Part shown: positions 56,034-64,000 of the stretch, one piece after another
Layout of the letters: each line of letters opens with the position of its first letter
How positions within the stretch are numbered: the stretch's first letter is position 1
Source: a bacterium
Lineage (GTDB): Bacteria > Bacillota > Bacilli > Lactobacillales > Streptococcaceae
Direction: 5' to 3'
Assembly: GCA_905221325.1 (NCBI GenBank)
Contig: CAJNCS010000007.1
Location: 73,412 to 137,411 of the forward strand
DNA: 64,000 bases
The notes under the pieces: model-generated
The model's input: the letters and a program-made list of their open reading frames with translations, nothing else
What the model was told of the DNA's origin: nothing
Databases searched by the model: none
Made by a program: the position numbers and the translations under genes

Positions 56034-57482
56034 ATGAGTAAAAAAAGACACAATCGTCATAAAAAAGAGCGTCAAGAATCCAAATTTGATTTTGACGAGG
56101 CGAAAGATCTGACAGTTGGTCAAGTCATCCGTAAAAATGAAGAAGTTGAAGCTGGAGTATTGCCTGAGGACAATATCTTGGATAAATACATCAAACAGCA
56201 CCGCGAGGAAATCGAAGCCGACAAGTTTGAAACACGTCAATTTAAAAAAGAAGAACTGCAGGAAGCTCAGGCTCAAGAAGAATTGACACAGGAAGTTCCA
56301 GAAATCACTGAAGAGTCGGCACCAATCATAGAGGAACCCGAAACAGTTTCAGAAGAAACGGTGTCAGATTCAGCGGCAACTACAAGCTCGGATGTGATTT
56401 TGCCTCCTTTGGGAGAGGAAAATCAAGACTTGGAACCGCTTGTGTTGGAAAAGCAAACGCCAGCAGAGGTTGCTGATGAGAAAGAAGAGGAAGAGACAGC
56501 TCTACTTTCACGCTCAGCTCAGGCAGAATCAGAAACAACTTCTAATTCTAAAAAGAAGCGCATGTTTGTTATCGGTTCAGCCTTGGCAGCAGCCCTTATC
56601 TTGGCAGGTAGTTACTATATCTATCGTCAAGTAAATCGCTCCAACCAAGCCATCCAGTCTTCCCAGTCTTCTTCTAGTAATCAAGAAACACAAACAGCCC
56701 TACAAGAGTTTAATGCCCTCTACGATGCTTTTTATACAGATGCTAATAAAACGGCTTTGAAAAATAGTCAGTTTGACAAGTTGAACCAACTCAAGGCTCA
56801 ACTAGATAAACTCGAAGGCAGTCGAGAGTATACCCTTGCCAAGTCTAAGTATGATAGTTTAGAAACTCAAATCAAGGCTGTGCAAGAAGTGAATAATCAG
56901 TTTGAAACTCCAGCAATTACTGATGGTGTCTTGGATACCAATGCAAAGGTCAAGGCAGATGCTAAATTTACAGAAATTAAAACAGGGAATACAGAGCTAG
57001 ATAAACTGTTAGATAAGGCCATTAGCCTTGGTAAGAGCCAGCAAACAAGCGACTCTAGTTCTAGTTCAAGTAGCAGTAGCCAAGAAAGTTCAAGTACAAC
57101 GACTGATAGCAGTACGAGCAGTTCGTCTGCTTCATCAAGTTCAGCGTCTGCCAGCAGACCAGAAAGTGGAGGTTTGTCTAGCGATGGTGTCAATCTTCAA
57201 AGAAGTGCTAGTCGTGTACCCTACAATCAATCAGCTGTAGAGGATAGCAGCAACCCTGCCTGGAATTTTGCGGACGGTGTCCTTGAACAAATCCTAGCAA
57301 CGTCACGCGCTCGTGGTTATATCACTGGTAATCAATATATCCTAGAACGGGTCAATATCGTAAACGGAAATGGTTATTATAACCTCTACAAACCAGATGG
57401 AACCTATCTCTTCACCCTCAACTGTAAGACGGGATACTTTGTCGGTAATGGAGCTGGTCACGCGGATGACTTGGACTACTAG
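56034..57482 (+). CDS. mapZ: Mid-cell-anchored protein Z (division-site positioning)
   Basis: Streptococcal membrane protein that marks the division site, binds FtsZ through its cytoplasmic N-terminus and peptidoglycan through its extracellular C-terminus. It has 482 residues. The very basic start [13 protein letters not shown] leads a conserved FtsZ-binding segment to about residue 45. Thr67 in FETRQF corresponds to the known StkP phosphosite. At 78, where a second phosphothreonine is reported in pneumococcus, this protein has Ala. An acidic linker, a single transmembrane helix at about 177-196, two extracellular domains separated by a Ser-rich linker (about 335-380) and a C-terminal peptidoglycan-binding domain follow. 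It starts 12 bases after the methyltransferase gene. Confidence 0.94.
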   Translation: MSKKRHNRHKKERQESKFDFDEAKDLTVGQVIRKNEEVEAGVLPEDNILDKYIKQHREEIEADKFETRQFKKEELQEAQAQEELTQEVPEITEESAPIIEEPETVSEETVSDSAATTSSDVILPPLGEENQDLEPLVLEKQTPAEVADEKEEEETALLSRSAQAESETTSNSKKKRMFVIGSALAAALILAGSYYIYRQVNRSNQAIQSSQSSSSNQETQTALQEFNALYDAFYTDANKTALKNSQFDKLNQLKAQLDKLEGSREYTLAKSKYDSLETQIKAVQEVNNQFETPAITDGVLDTNAKVKADAKFTEIKTGNTELDKLLDKAISLGKSQQTSDSSSSSSSSSQESSSTTTDSSTSSSSASSSSASASRPESGGLSSDGVNLQRSASRVPYNQSAVEDSSNPAWNFADGVLEQILATSRARGYITGNQYILERVNIVNGNGYYNLYKPDGTYLFTLNCKTGYFVGNGAGHADDLDY

Positions 57483-57558
57483 TCCAATTGTTACAAAATT
57501 CTTTCCTTTCATAGGTAAAAATGATAAAATAAAACATATTAAACAAGAGGAGTGTCAC

Positions 57559-58983
57559 ATGACAAAAGCTAACTTTGGTGTCGTAGGTATGGCCGTAATG
57601 GGTCGTAACCTTGCCCTAAATATCGAATCTCGTGGCTATACAGTTGCCATTTACAACCGTAGTAAAGAAAAAACAGAAGACGTAATTGCTTGCCATCCAG
57701 AAAAGAAATTTGTTCCAAGCTACGATGTAGAGTCTTTCGTCCAATCTATCGAAAAACCTCGTCGTATCATGCTGATGGTTCAGGCTGGACCTGGTACAGA
57801 TGCGACTATCCAAGCCCTTCTTCCACACCTTGACAAGGGTGATATCTTGATTGACGGAGGAAACACTTTCTACAAAGATACCATCCGTCGTAATGAAGAA
57901 TTGGCAAACTCAGGTATCAACTTTATCGGTACTGGAGTTTCTGGTGGGGAAAAAGGTGCCCTTGAAGGTCCTTCTATCATGCCTGGTGGACAAAAAGAAG
58001 CCTACGAATTGGTTGCGGATGTTCTTGAAGAAATCTCAGCTAAAGCACCAGAAGATGGCAAACCATGTGTGACTTACATCGGTCCTGATGGAGCTGGTCA
58101 TTATGTGAAAATGGTCCACAACGGTATCGAGTATGGTGACATGCAATTGATCGCAGAAAGCTATGACCTCATGCAACACTTGCTTGGCCTTTCTGCAGAA
58201 GACATGGCTGAAATCTTCACTGAGTGGAATAAAGGCGAGCTTGACAGCTACTTGATCGAAATCACAGCTGATATCTTGAGCCGTAAAGACGATGAAGGTC
58301 AAGATGGTCCAATCGTAGACTACATCCTCGATGCTGCAGGGAACAAGGGAACTGGTAAATGGACTAGCCAATCAGCACTTGACCTTGGTGTGCCATTGTC
58401 ACTCATCACTGAGTCAGTCTTTGCCCGCTACATCTCTACATACAAAGAAGAACGTGTGCATGCTAGCAAGGTGCTTCCAAAACCAGCTGCCTTCAAATTT
58501 GAAGGTGACAAGGCTGAGTTGATCGAAAAGATCCGTCAAGCACTTTACTTCTCAAAAATTATCTCATACGCACAAGGCTTTGCCCAATTGCGTGTGGCTT
58601 CTCGTGAAAACAATTGGAACCTACCGTTTGCGGACATCGCATCTATCTGGCGTGATGGCTGTATCATCCGTTCTCGTTTCTTGCAAAAGATTACAGATGC
58701 CTACAACCGCGATGCAGATCTTGCTAACCTTCTCTTGGATGAGTACTTCTTGGATGTTACTGCTAAGTACCAACAAGCAGTGCGTGATATTGTAGCTCTT
58801 GCGGTCCAAGCTGGTGTACCAGTACCAACCTTCTCAGCAGCTATCACATACTTTGATAGCTATCGTTCAGCAGACCTTCCAGCTAACTTGATCCAAGCAC
58901 AACGTGACTACTTTGGTGCCCACACTTACCAACGTAAAGACAAAGAAGGAACCTTCCACTACTCTTGGTATGACGAAAAATAA
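57559..58983 (+). CDS. gnd: 6-phosphogluconate dehydrogenase (decarboxylating)
   Basis: Oxidises 6-phosphogluconate to ribulose-5-phosphate, CO2 and NADPH in the pentose phosphate pathway; cytoplasmic. It has 474 residues, the usual length. It shows the dinucleotide motif [14 protein letters not shown], the substrate motif [20 protein letters not shown], the catalytic Lys in [16 protein letters not shown], and the C-terminal loop with [12 protein letters not shown] 57559 has GAGGAG upstream; the frame extends back into mapZ but without a ribosome site. ritR follows 11 bases later, so the two are co-transcribed, as in pneumococcus. Confidence 0.97.
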   Translation: MTKANFGVVGMAVMGRNLALNIESRGYTVAIYNRSKEKTEDVIACHPEKKFVPSYDVESFVQSIEKPRRIMLMVQAGPGTDATIQALLPHLDKGDILIDGGNTFYKDTIRRNEELANSGINFIGTGVSGGEKGALEGPSIMPGGQKEAYELVADVLEEISAKAPEDGKPCVTYIGPDGAGHYVKMVHNGIEYGDMQLIAESYDLMQHLLGLSAEDMAEIFTEWNKGELDSYLIEITADILSRKDDEGQDGPIVDYILDAAGNKGTGKWTSQSALDLGVPLSLITESVFARYISTYKEERVHASKVLPKPAAFKFEGDKAELIEKIRQALYFSKIISYAQGFAQLRVASRENNWNLPFADIASIWRDGCIIRSRFLQKITDAYNRDADLANLLLDEYFLDVTAKYQQAVRDIVALAVQAGVPVPTFSAAITYFDSYRSADLPANLIQAQRDYFGAHTYQRKDKEGTFHYSWYDEK

Positions 58984-58994
58984 GTAGGTCTGCC

Positions 58995-59684
58995 ATGGGG
59001 AAACGGATTTTATTACTTGAGAAAGAACGCAATCTCGCTCATTTTCTCAGTCTGGAACTCCAAAAAGAGCAATACCGTGTTGATCTTGTAGAGGAGGGGC
59101 AAAAAGCTCTCTCCATGGCTCTCCAGACAGATTATGACTTGATTTTACTGAATGCTCGTCTGGGGGATATGACGGCCCAGGATTTTGCAGAGAGGCTGAG
59201 TCGGACAAAACCAGCCTCAGTGATCATGGTCTTGGACCATCGCGAAGAATTGCAAGACCAGATTGAGACAATCCAGCGCTTCGCCGTTTCTTACATCTAT
59301 AAGCCAGTGATTATTGATCAGCTGGTGGCTCGTATTTCAGCGATTTTCCGAGGTCGGGACTTTATCGACCAACACTGTAGTCAGATGAAGGTCCCAACGT
59401 CTTACCGCAATCTGCGTATGGATGTAGAACATCATACCGTTTATCGTGGCGAGGAGATGATTACTCTGACGCGCCGTGAGTATGACCTTTTGGCCACTCT
59501 CATGGGAAGCAAGAAGGTTTTGACTCGTGAGCAGTTGTTGGAAAGTGTTTGGAAGTACGAAAGTGCGACAGAGACCAATATCGTGGATGTTTATATCCGT
59601 TATCTACGTAGCAAGCTTGATGTAAAAGGTCAAAAAAGCTACATTAAAACCGTGCGTGGTGTTGGTTACACCATGCAAGAATAG
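58995..59684 (+). CDS. ritR: Orphan response regulator RitR
   Basis: Represses iron uptake (piu genes) and contributes to oxidative stress defence in pneumococcus without a partner kinase. It has 229 residues: an atypical receiver domain at 1-120, then an OmpR/PhoB winged helix at about 130-228 ending VRGVGYTM. The phosphoacceptor Asp is replaced by Asn53 (LILLNARLGD), and Cys128 (DQHCSQ) in the linker matches the reported redox-sensing cysteine; both are visible here at the same residue numbers. There is no sensor kinase gene alongside. It is probably co-transcribed with gnd. Confidence 0.95.
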   Translation: MGKRILLLEKERNLAHFLSLELQKEQYRVDLVEEGQKALSMALQTDYDLILLNARLGDMTAQDFAERLSRTKPASVIMVLDHREELQDQIETIQRFAVSYIYKPVIIDQLVARISAIFRGRDFIDQHCSQMKVPTSYRNLRMDVEHHTVYRGEEMITLTRREYDLLATLMGSKKVLTREQLLESVWKYESATETNIVDVYIRYLRSKLDVKGQKSYIKTVRGVGYTMQE

Positions 59685-59688
59685 AAAG

Positions 59689-59775
59689 GCAGTCACGGTC
59701 GTGTAACTGCTGTTTGAGCTCCATACTATCTGTAGCAGGAATTCCTGAATACTAGATAGTATGGGGCTTTTTTTG
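59689..59775 (+). terminator. Tandem hairpins and terminator after ritR
   Basis: A short hairpin (GCAGT/ACTGC with CAC/GTG inside, 59689-59710) is followed by a longer one whose 11-bp arms CCATACTATCT and AGATAGTATGG (59721-59764) are followed by GGCTTTTTTT. The second is a good rho-independent terminator. Confidence 0.82.
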
Positions 59776-59796
59776 AATAGGTAAAAATGCAGGCCC

Positions 59797-59873
59797 CTAG
59801 ACGGCTTGTAAGGCTTCAAAGAGATGGTCAGAGAGGATGATTTCTTCTTGACCATAGTTTATACTCAATGAAA
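59797..59873 (-). pseudogene. Possible C-terminal gene fragment on the minus strand
   Basis: Reading leftwards, about 25 codons (ending SDHLFEALQAV and a stop at 59797) look protein-like but have no start codon with a ribosome site and no remaining 5' part. The sequence TATACTCAATGAAAATTAA at its upstream end resembles the edges of intergenic repeats common in pneumococcus. It may be a scar of an excised element or gene. The rest of 59876-59984 is AT-rich and holds nothing I can identify. Confidence 0.3.
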
Positions 59874-59984
59874 ATTAATACTCAATTGTTTTTATCGCAA
59901 TATTATAATATTATAATATAATAAATGGTTAAACTCCTGAAATTATCTGAAAATCATGTAAAATCATAAATAATAACAATATAA

Positions 59985-60013
59985 TTGACAAATCTGCTAA
60001 TGCACATTATAAT
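59985..60013 (+). promoter_or_regulatory. Consensus promoter of the large repeat adhesin
   Basis: Perfect TTGACA (59985-59990), a 17-bp spacer and perfect TATAAT (60008-60013), 47 bases before the ATG, with AAAAGGAG at 60045-60052. Confidence 0.9.
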
Positions 60014-60060
60014 CTAATTGTATGTGTACTGCATGCTAGAAATCAAAAGGAGAAAATGTG

Positions 60061-63000
60061 ATGTATTTTAATCGTAAAAATGCGGAACAAAAGAACTGGA
60101 GAATGATCAAAAAAGGAAAACATTTCCTTTTTGGTTGTTCGCTTGTTTTTGCGGTTGGGGCAGCTTTGGTGGCTCCATCAGTCAAAGCAGATACAGTAGG
60201 AGCTAAGCCAGTTGCAGCCAAGGAGAATGTAACTTATGTAGCACCAGCTGTAGAAGTAGCACCAGCAGCAGTTGCTGAAGAAAAAGTTGAAAAAACAGTT
60301 GAAACTACTCAAAATTCTAAAGAAGAAGCAGTGGAGGCGACTGAAAAAGCTAAGGAAGCAGACAGCATCCAAGCTCCAGAAGTGACTGTGGTTTACAATC
60401 CAGCAGCACTTACTGATGAAGAAAAAGCAAAAGTTGTAGCAGCTGTTAAGGCAGCAAACCCTACAGCAACTGATGTTCAAGTCCAAGCAGACGGATCAGC
60501 AGTTGTGACTTTTGCAGATGGTTCAAGAGCAAACTTGACAGCAGCTCAAACTATTAAAGATGGTTCTCAAGTAGCTAAACGACGTAGAGCACGTGCGACA
60601 GTAGCGGCTCCAGTCATCACTTCAAACCTTGATGGAAAAGGAAGTTCTGCAACGGATGTAACTGTCCAAGCACCAGCAGGTTCAACTGTTAAACTCTACA
60701 ATACTGATGGTGTTGTTATCGGTCAAGCAGTAGCAAATGCTCAAGGTGTAGCTACAGTTACGCCAACAAACAGCCTTCCTGTAGGCGAAATCACAGCTAC
60801 AGCTACACCAGCAGGCGAAAGTGAGTCACCTAAGAGTGCACCTGTAACAGCGACACGACCAACATTGACAACTGTAGAAGGTGGTGTTTCAAGAGGGAAC
60901 GATAGTGATAATACCCAACTACTCGTTACCAAATCACACATCACTGTTTATCCAGGTGAATCTGTTAAGGTTGGTGTTACAGCAGTATCTAAAAAGCTTG
61001 AAAACTTTTCGGTTCCTAATAATCCAGCAGGTGTCAAGGGCTTGCTTCCTAGAGGTATTTTCTTGGAGTCAGGTGGGACAGGTGAACCCGTTACAAGACG
61101 TGATAACGGGTACGGAGGTACTGTTGCTTGGGACCAACCAGCAGGTGATACTGTTGTGACCTTCTCAGCTACAAGTAAGAATAATGTAAGTGTAACGAGA
61201 GACCTTAGAGTTACCGTTTTGGAACTTACTAAGAAGCTTGATGCTGTTCCAGGTGAAAAAGTAGAAGTTGCTGATCTTAACAACGTTTCTGAAGATGAGA
61301 AAAATAAAATTATCGCAGCAACTAAAAAAGCAAATGCAAGTTTCCCTCCAGGTACTTTGTATAATGTTGATAAAAGAGGAAATCTTGTAATTACTTATCC
61401 TGATAAATCAACAGATAAGATTGACGCTTCATACCTAGTTACTCCGTCAAATAAACCTGCTGTTCCTAATAAGCCAGCAGGCCAAGCACCAGAGATCACT
61501 TCAAACCTTGATGGGAAAGCAAGTACGCCAACTGATGTGACTGTTAAAGCAGAACCTGGTTCTACAGTAAAACTCTACAATAATGACGGAGTTGTGATCG
61601 GCGAAGCCGTAGCAAACGATCAAGGTATTGCTACTATCTCTCCAATAAATAGTCTTCCAGAAGGACAAATTACAGCGACAGCTACACCAGCAGGTGGAAG
61701 TGAATCTCCTAAGAGCACTCCTATTACAGCGACTCGTGCAGAAAAAACTGAAGTGGGCGGAGGTACTACAAAAGGAAAAGATAATACTCAACTTTCCATT
61801 ACCAAATCACATATCACTGTTTATCCAGGTGAAACTGTTAACGTTGGTGTTACAGCAAAATCCTATGCGCTTGAAAAGTTTTTGGCTAGTCGTAATCCAG
61901 TTACTGTCAAGGGATTAAAACCTACAGGTGTTTATTTGACGACATCTGGGGGAACTATAATTGAAAGACGTGATAACGGGTACGGAGGTACTGTTGATTG
62001 GACCCAACCAGCAGGTGATACTGTTGTGACCTTTGCAGCTCAAGGTAAGAAGGATAAGGAACATAAAAATCCAGTACTTGTAGAAAGAGATCTTAGAGTT
62101 ACCGTTTTGGAACTTACTAAGAAACTTGATGCTGTTGCAGGTGAAAAAGTAGAAGTTGATGATCCTAACAATGTTAGCGAAGATGAGAAAAATAAAATTA
62201 TCGAAGCAACTAAAAAAGCAAATACAAGTTTCCCTCCAGGGACTACATATAGTGTCGACGAAAAAGGAAACCTTATCATTACTTATCCTGATAAATCTAC
62301 AGATAAGATTGCAGCTGCATACTTAGTTACACCAGCACCTAAGGACGCTGACAAATACACACCAACTGCTAAGGCACAAACAGTTGCTCCAGGTTCAACA
62401 CCAGACGCTAAGAACTCAATTGGTAATGTTTCAGATCTTCCAAGTGGTACTACCTTTGCTTATAAGACACCAGTAGATACAGCAACCAAAGGTGAAAAAG
62501 ACGCGATAGTAGTAGTTACTTATCCCGATAACTCAACTGATGAAGTTCCAGTTAAAGTAACTGTAAAAGATCCACGTAGCGATGCAGATAAGAACGATCC
62601 AAAAGCTAAAGCTCAAGACATTTACAAGGGTTCAACACCAGACGCTAAAGGCTCAATCGACAATGCTGATGAACTTCCATATGGTACTAGCTTTGCTTAT
62701 AAGACACCAGTAGATACAACAACACCAGGTGAAAAAGACGCGACAGTAGTTGTAACATACCCAGACGGAACTACGGATGAAGTTCCAGTTAAGGTGACTG
62801 TAGAAGATCCAGATAAGATATCTGATGCAGAAAAGAACACTCCAACAGCTAAAGATCAAACTGTTAAAGTTGGTGAGAAACCAAAAGCAGAAGCTTCAAT
62901 CGGAAACTTTGACAAACTTCCTAAGGGAACAACAGTAGAGTTCAAGAAACCAGTAGATACAACAACACCAGGTGAAAAAGACGCGATAGTAGTAGTTACT

Positions 63001-64000
63001 TACCCAGATACGTTAACTTATGAAGTTCCAGTTAAGGTTACTGTAAAAGACCCACGTAGCGATGCGGACAAGAATGATCCAACAGCTAAGGCTCAAACAG
63101 TTGCTCCAGGTTCAACACCAGAGGCTAAGAACTCAATTGGTAATGTTTCAGATCTTCCAAGTGGAACAACCTTCGCGTTCAAGACACCAGTAGATACTGC
63201 TACAGAAGGTGAAAAAGACGCGACAGTAGTTGTAACATACCCAGACGGAACTACGGATGAAGTTCCAGTTAAGGTTACTGTAAAAGACCCACGTAGCGAT
63301 GCGGACAAGAATGATCCAACAGCTAAGGCTCAAACAGTTGCTCCAGGCTCAACACCAAATGCCAAAGATTCAATTGGTAATGTTTCAGATCTACCAAGTG
63401 GAACAACCTTCGCGTTCAAGACACCAGTAGATACTGCTACAGAAGGTGAAAAAGACGCGACAGTAGTTGTAACATACCCAGACGGAACTACGGATGAAGT
63501 TCCAGTTAAGGTTACTGTTAAAACACCAGCAACACCAACTCAGCCAGCAATCACACCAGTAGTGAATCCATCAGCTCTTACAGATGCGGAAAAAGCTAAG
63601 GTAGCTGACGAAGTTAAGAAAGCTAACCCAACAGCAAGCAAGGTAGAAGTAGGCAACGATGGTACAGCAACAGTAACCTTCCCAGATGGTTCAGTAGCAG
63701 TCTTGACTCCAGATAAGACAGTGAAAGAAGCTGATTCAAATGGCGTTAAGACCCCAGCAATCACTCCAGTAGTGAATCCATCAGCTCTTACAGATGCGGA
63801 AAAAGCTAAGGTAGCTGACGAAGTTAAGAAAGCTAACCCAACAGCAAGCAAGGTAGAAGTAGGCAACGATGGTACAGCAACAGTAACCTTCCCAGATGGT
63901 TCAGTAGCAGTCTTGACCCCAGCTAAGACAGTGAAAGAAGCTGATTCAAATGGCGTTAAGACCCCAGCAATCACTCCAGTAGTGAATCCATCAGCTCTTA
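60061..64000 (+). CDS. Large repetitive surface adhesin with Rib-type repeats, 3' end outside the window
   Basis: Open from ATG 60061 to the window edge with no stop (1313 codons visible). Predicted secreted surface protein; the function is probably adhesion or immune evasion, by analogy with Rib/alpha-like proteins. The signal peptide has a long basic start and a hydrophobic core (GCSLVFAVGAALVAP), with likely cleavage after SVKA at residue 43. Then: an Ala/Glu/Val-rich region; a domain at about 107-170 (VVYNPAALTDEEKAKV) related to the C-terminal repeats; a basic KRRRARA stretch at 173-179; two tandem copies of a module of about 293 residues; five Rib repeats of about 79 residues (762-1155); and 70-residue repeats continuing to the edge. 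A sortase motif would be expected beyond 64000. Confidence 0.88.
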   Translation, partial: MYFNRKNAEQKNWRMIKKGKHFLFGCSLVFAVGAALVAPSVKADTVGAKPVAAKENVTYVAPAVEVAPAAVAEEKVEKTVETTQNSKEEAVEATEKAKEADSIQAPEVTVVYNPAALTDEEKAKVVAAVKAANPTATDVQVQADGSAVVTFADGSRANLTAAQTIKDGSQVAKRRRARATVAAPVITSNLDGKGSSATDVTVQAPAGSTVKLYNTDGVVIGQAVANAQGVATVTPTNSLPVGEITATATPAGESESPKSAPVTATRPTLTTVEGGVSRGNDSDNTQLLVTKSHITVYPGESVKVGVTAVSKKLENFSVPNNPAGVKGLLPRGIFLESGGTGEPVTRRDNGYGGTVAWDQPAGDTVVTFSATSKNNVSVTRDLRVTVLELTKKLDAVPGEKVEVADLNNVSEDEKNKIIAATKKANASFPPGTLYNVDKRGNLVITYPDKSTDKIDASYLVTPSNKPAVPNKPAGQAPEITSNLDGKASTPTDVTVKAEPGSTVKLYNNDGVVIGEAVANDQGIATISPINSLPEGQITATATPAGGSESPKSTPITATRAEKTEVGGGTTKGKDNTQLSITKSHITVYPGETVNVGVTAKSYALEKFLASRNPVTVKGLKPTGVYLTTSGGTIIERRDNGYGGTVDWTQPAGDTVVTFAAQGKKDKEHKNPVLVERDLRVTVLELTKKLDAVAGEKVEVDDPNNVSEDEKNKIIEATKKANTSFPPGTTYSVDEKGNLIITYPDKSTDKIAAAYLVTPAPKDADKYTPTAKAQTVAPGSTPDAKNSIGNVSDLPSGTTFAYKTPVDTATKGEKDAIVVVTYPDNSTDEVPVKVTVKDPRSDADKNDPKAKAQDIYKGSTPDAKGSIDNADELPYGTSFAYKTPVDTTTPGEKDATVVVTYPDGTTDEVPVKVTVEDPDKISDAEKNTPTAKDQTVKVGEKPKAEASIGNFDKLPKGTTVEFKKPVDTTTPGEKDAIVVVTYPDTLTYEVPVKVTVKDPRSDADKNDPTAKAQTVAPGSTPEAKNSIGNVSDLPSGTTFAFKTPVDTATEGEKDATVVVTYPDGTTDEVPVKVTVKDPRSDADKNDPTAKAQTVAPGSTPNAKDSIGNVSDLPSGTTFAFKTPVDTATEGEKDATVVVTYPDGTTDEVPVKVTVKTPATPTQPAITPVVNPSALTDAEKAKVADEVKKANPTASKVEVGNDGTATVTFPDGSVAVLTPDKTVKEADSNGVKTPAITPVVNPSALTDAEKAKVADEVKKANPTASKVEVGNDGTATVTFPDGSVAVLTPAKTVKEADSNGVKTPAITPVVNPSAL
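60616..62340 (+). repeat. Two tandem copies of an 879-bp module in the adhesin gene
   Basis: Equivalent points ITSNLDGK lie at 60616 and 61495, an 879-bp period (293 codons). Each copy has a Big-like half (GSTVKLYN, TATATPAG) and a second half (KSHITVYPGE, RRDNGYGGTV, LRVTVLELTKKLDAV). The copies are diverged, so the duplication is not recent. Confidence 0.85.
62344..63528 (+). repeat. Five Rib-type repeats in the adhesin gene
   Basis: Units begin near 62344, 62581, 62824, 63061 and 63298; the last two are exactly 237 bp apart and nearly identical. Each encodes about 79 residues with PTAKAQTV, LPSGTTF, GEKDATVVVTYPDG and DEVPVKVTVKD, the Rib/alpha-like repeat signature. Confidence 0.9.
63544..64000 (+). 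repeat. 210-bp near-identical tandem repeats running off the window
   Basis: Equivalent sites at 63544, 63754 and 63964 give a 210-bp period (70 residues: AITPVVNPSALTDAEKAK onwards). Two full copies and the start of a third are visible, almost identical in DNA, so the copy number beyond the edge is unknown and hard to assemble. Confidence 0.92.

Noticed and set aside
57370..57558. Upstream extension of gnd into mapZ
   Set aside because: The frame is open by chance; a good GAGGAG site precedes the ATG at 57559 and the protein then begins at the normal position of the family.
63540..63974. Minus-strand 144-residue open frame opposite the adhesin repeats
   Set aside because: It exists only because the 210-bp repeat happens to be open in the antisense frame; its protein repeats with the same period and there is no ribosome site or promoter.

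Overview
The window is a chromosomal segment of a mitis-group Streptococcus, most likely a commensal S. mitis / S. oralis-type strain close to S. pneumoniae. The evidence is low-GC coding with streptococcal codon use, consensus AGGAG ribosome sites, YSIRK and LPXTG surface proteins, and a gene order matching my memory of pneumococcus: clpL, luxS, DUF1846, dexB, capsule locus, aliA, GH101 glycosidase, then pbp1a, recU, ypsA, gpsB, rnpB, methyltransferase, mapZ, gnd, ritR. No database search was possible, so species and orthology rest on recognised sequence and synteny.

Layout. Positions 1-9000 hold housekeeping genes: the end of uppP, dinB, pflB, clpL (behind a CtsR-like promoter and a 31-codon small ORF), luxS and a DUF1846 gene. 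Positions 9100-15000 hold dexB and two paralogous oligopeptide-binding lipoproteins. Positions 15086-32824 hold a capsule (cps) locus: regulatory genes wzg-wzh-wzd-wze, initiating transferase wchA, rhamnosyltransferase wchF, an AT-rich serotype-specific block (GT4, hexapeptide acyltransferase, GT2, Wzy polymerase, CDP-glycerol glycerophosphotransferase, Wzx flippase, LicD protein, glycerol-3-phosphate cytidylyltransferase), then rmlA, rmlC, rmlB and an inverted rmlD. The predicted polymer starts on undecaprenyl-P-glucose, contains rhamnose, and carries glycerol phosphate made and transferred by genes in the locus. aliA (33070) closes the locus, so homologous ali genes flank the capsule genes on both sides.

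Positions 35300-50500 encode two very large sortase-anchored glycosidases. The first is a GH101 endo-alpha-N-acetylgalactosaminidase with a complete V8/exfoliative-toxin-like serine protease domain (His179, Asp236, Ser307) near its N-terminus. It appears to be inserted relative to the pneumococcal enzyme. The second, 2818 residues, combines a GH20 hexosaminidase and a GH84 hexosaminidase with several CBM32-like modules. Both have a near-consensus catabolite-response element just upstream and related tandem repeats before the LPXTG motif, which suggests a co-regulated host-glycan-harvesting pair. They are the most unusual content of the window.

Positions 50600-59700 return to core genes for cell wall and division (pbp1a-recU, ypsA, gpsB, RNase P RNA, an rRNA methyltransferase, mapZ), gnd and the orphan regulator ritR. 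From 60061 to the right edge runs an unfinished reading frame for a very large repetitive surface adhesin with Rib-type repeats, read from a perfect consensus promoter. I see no tRNA, rRNA operon, complete insertion sequence, prophage or CRISPR array.
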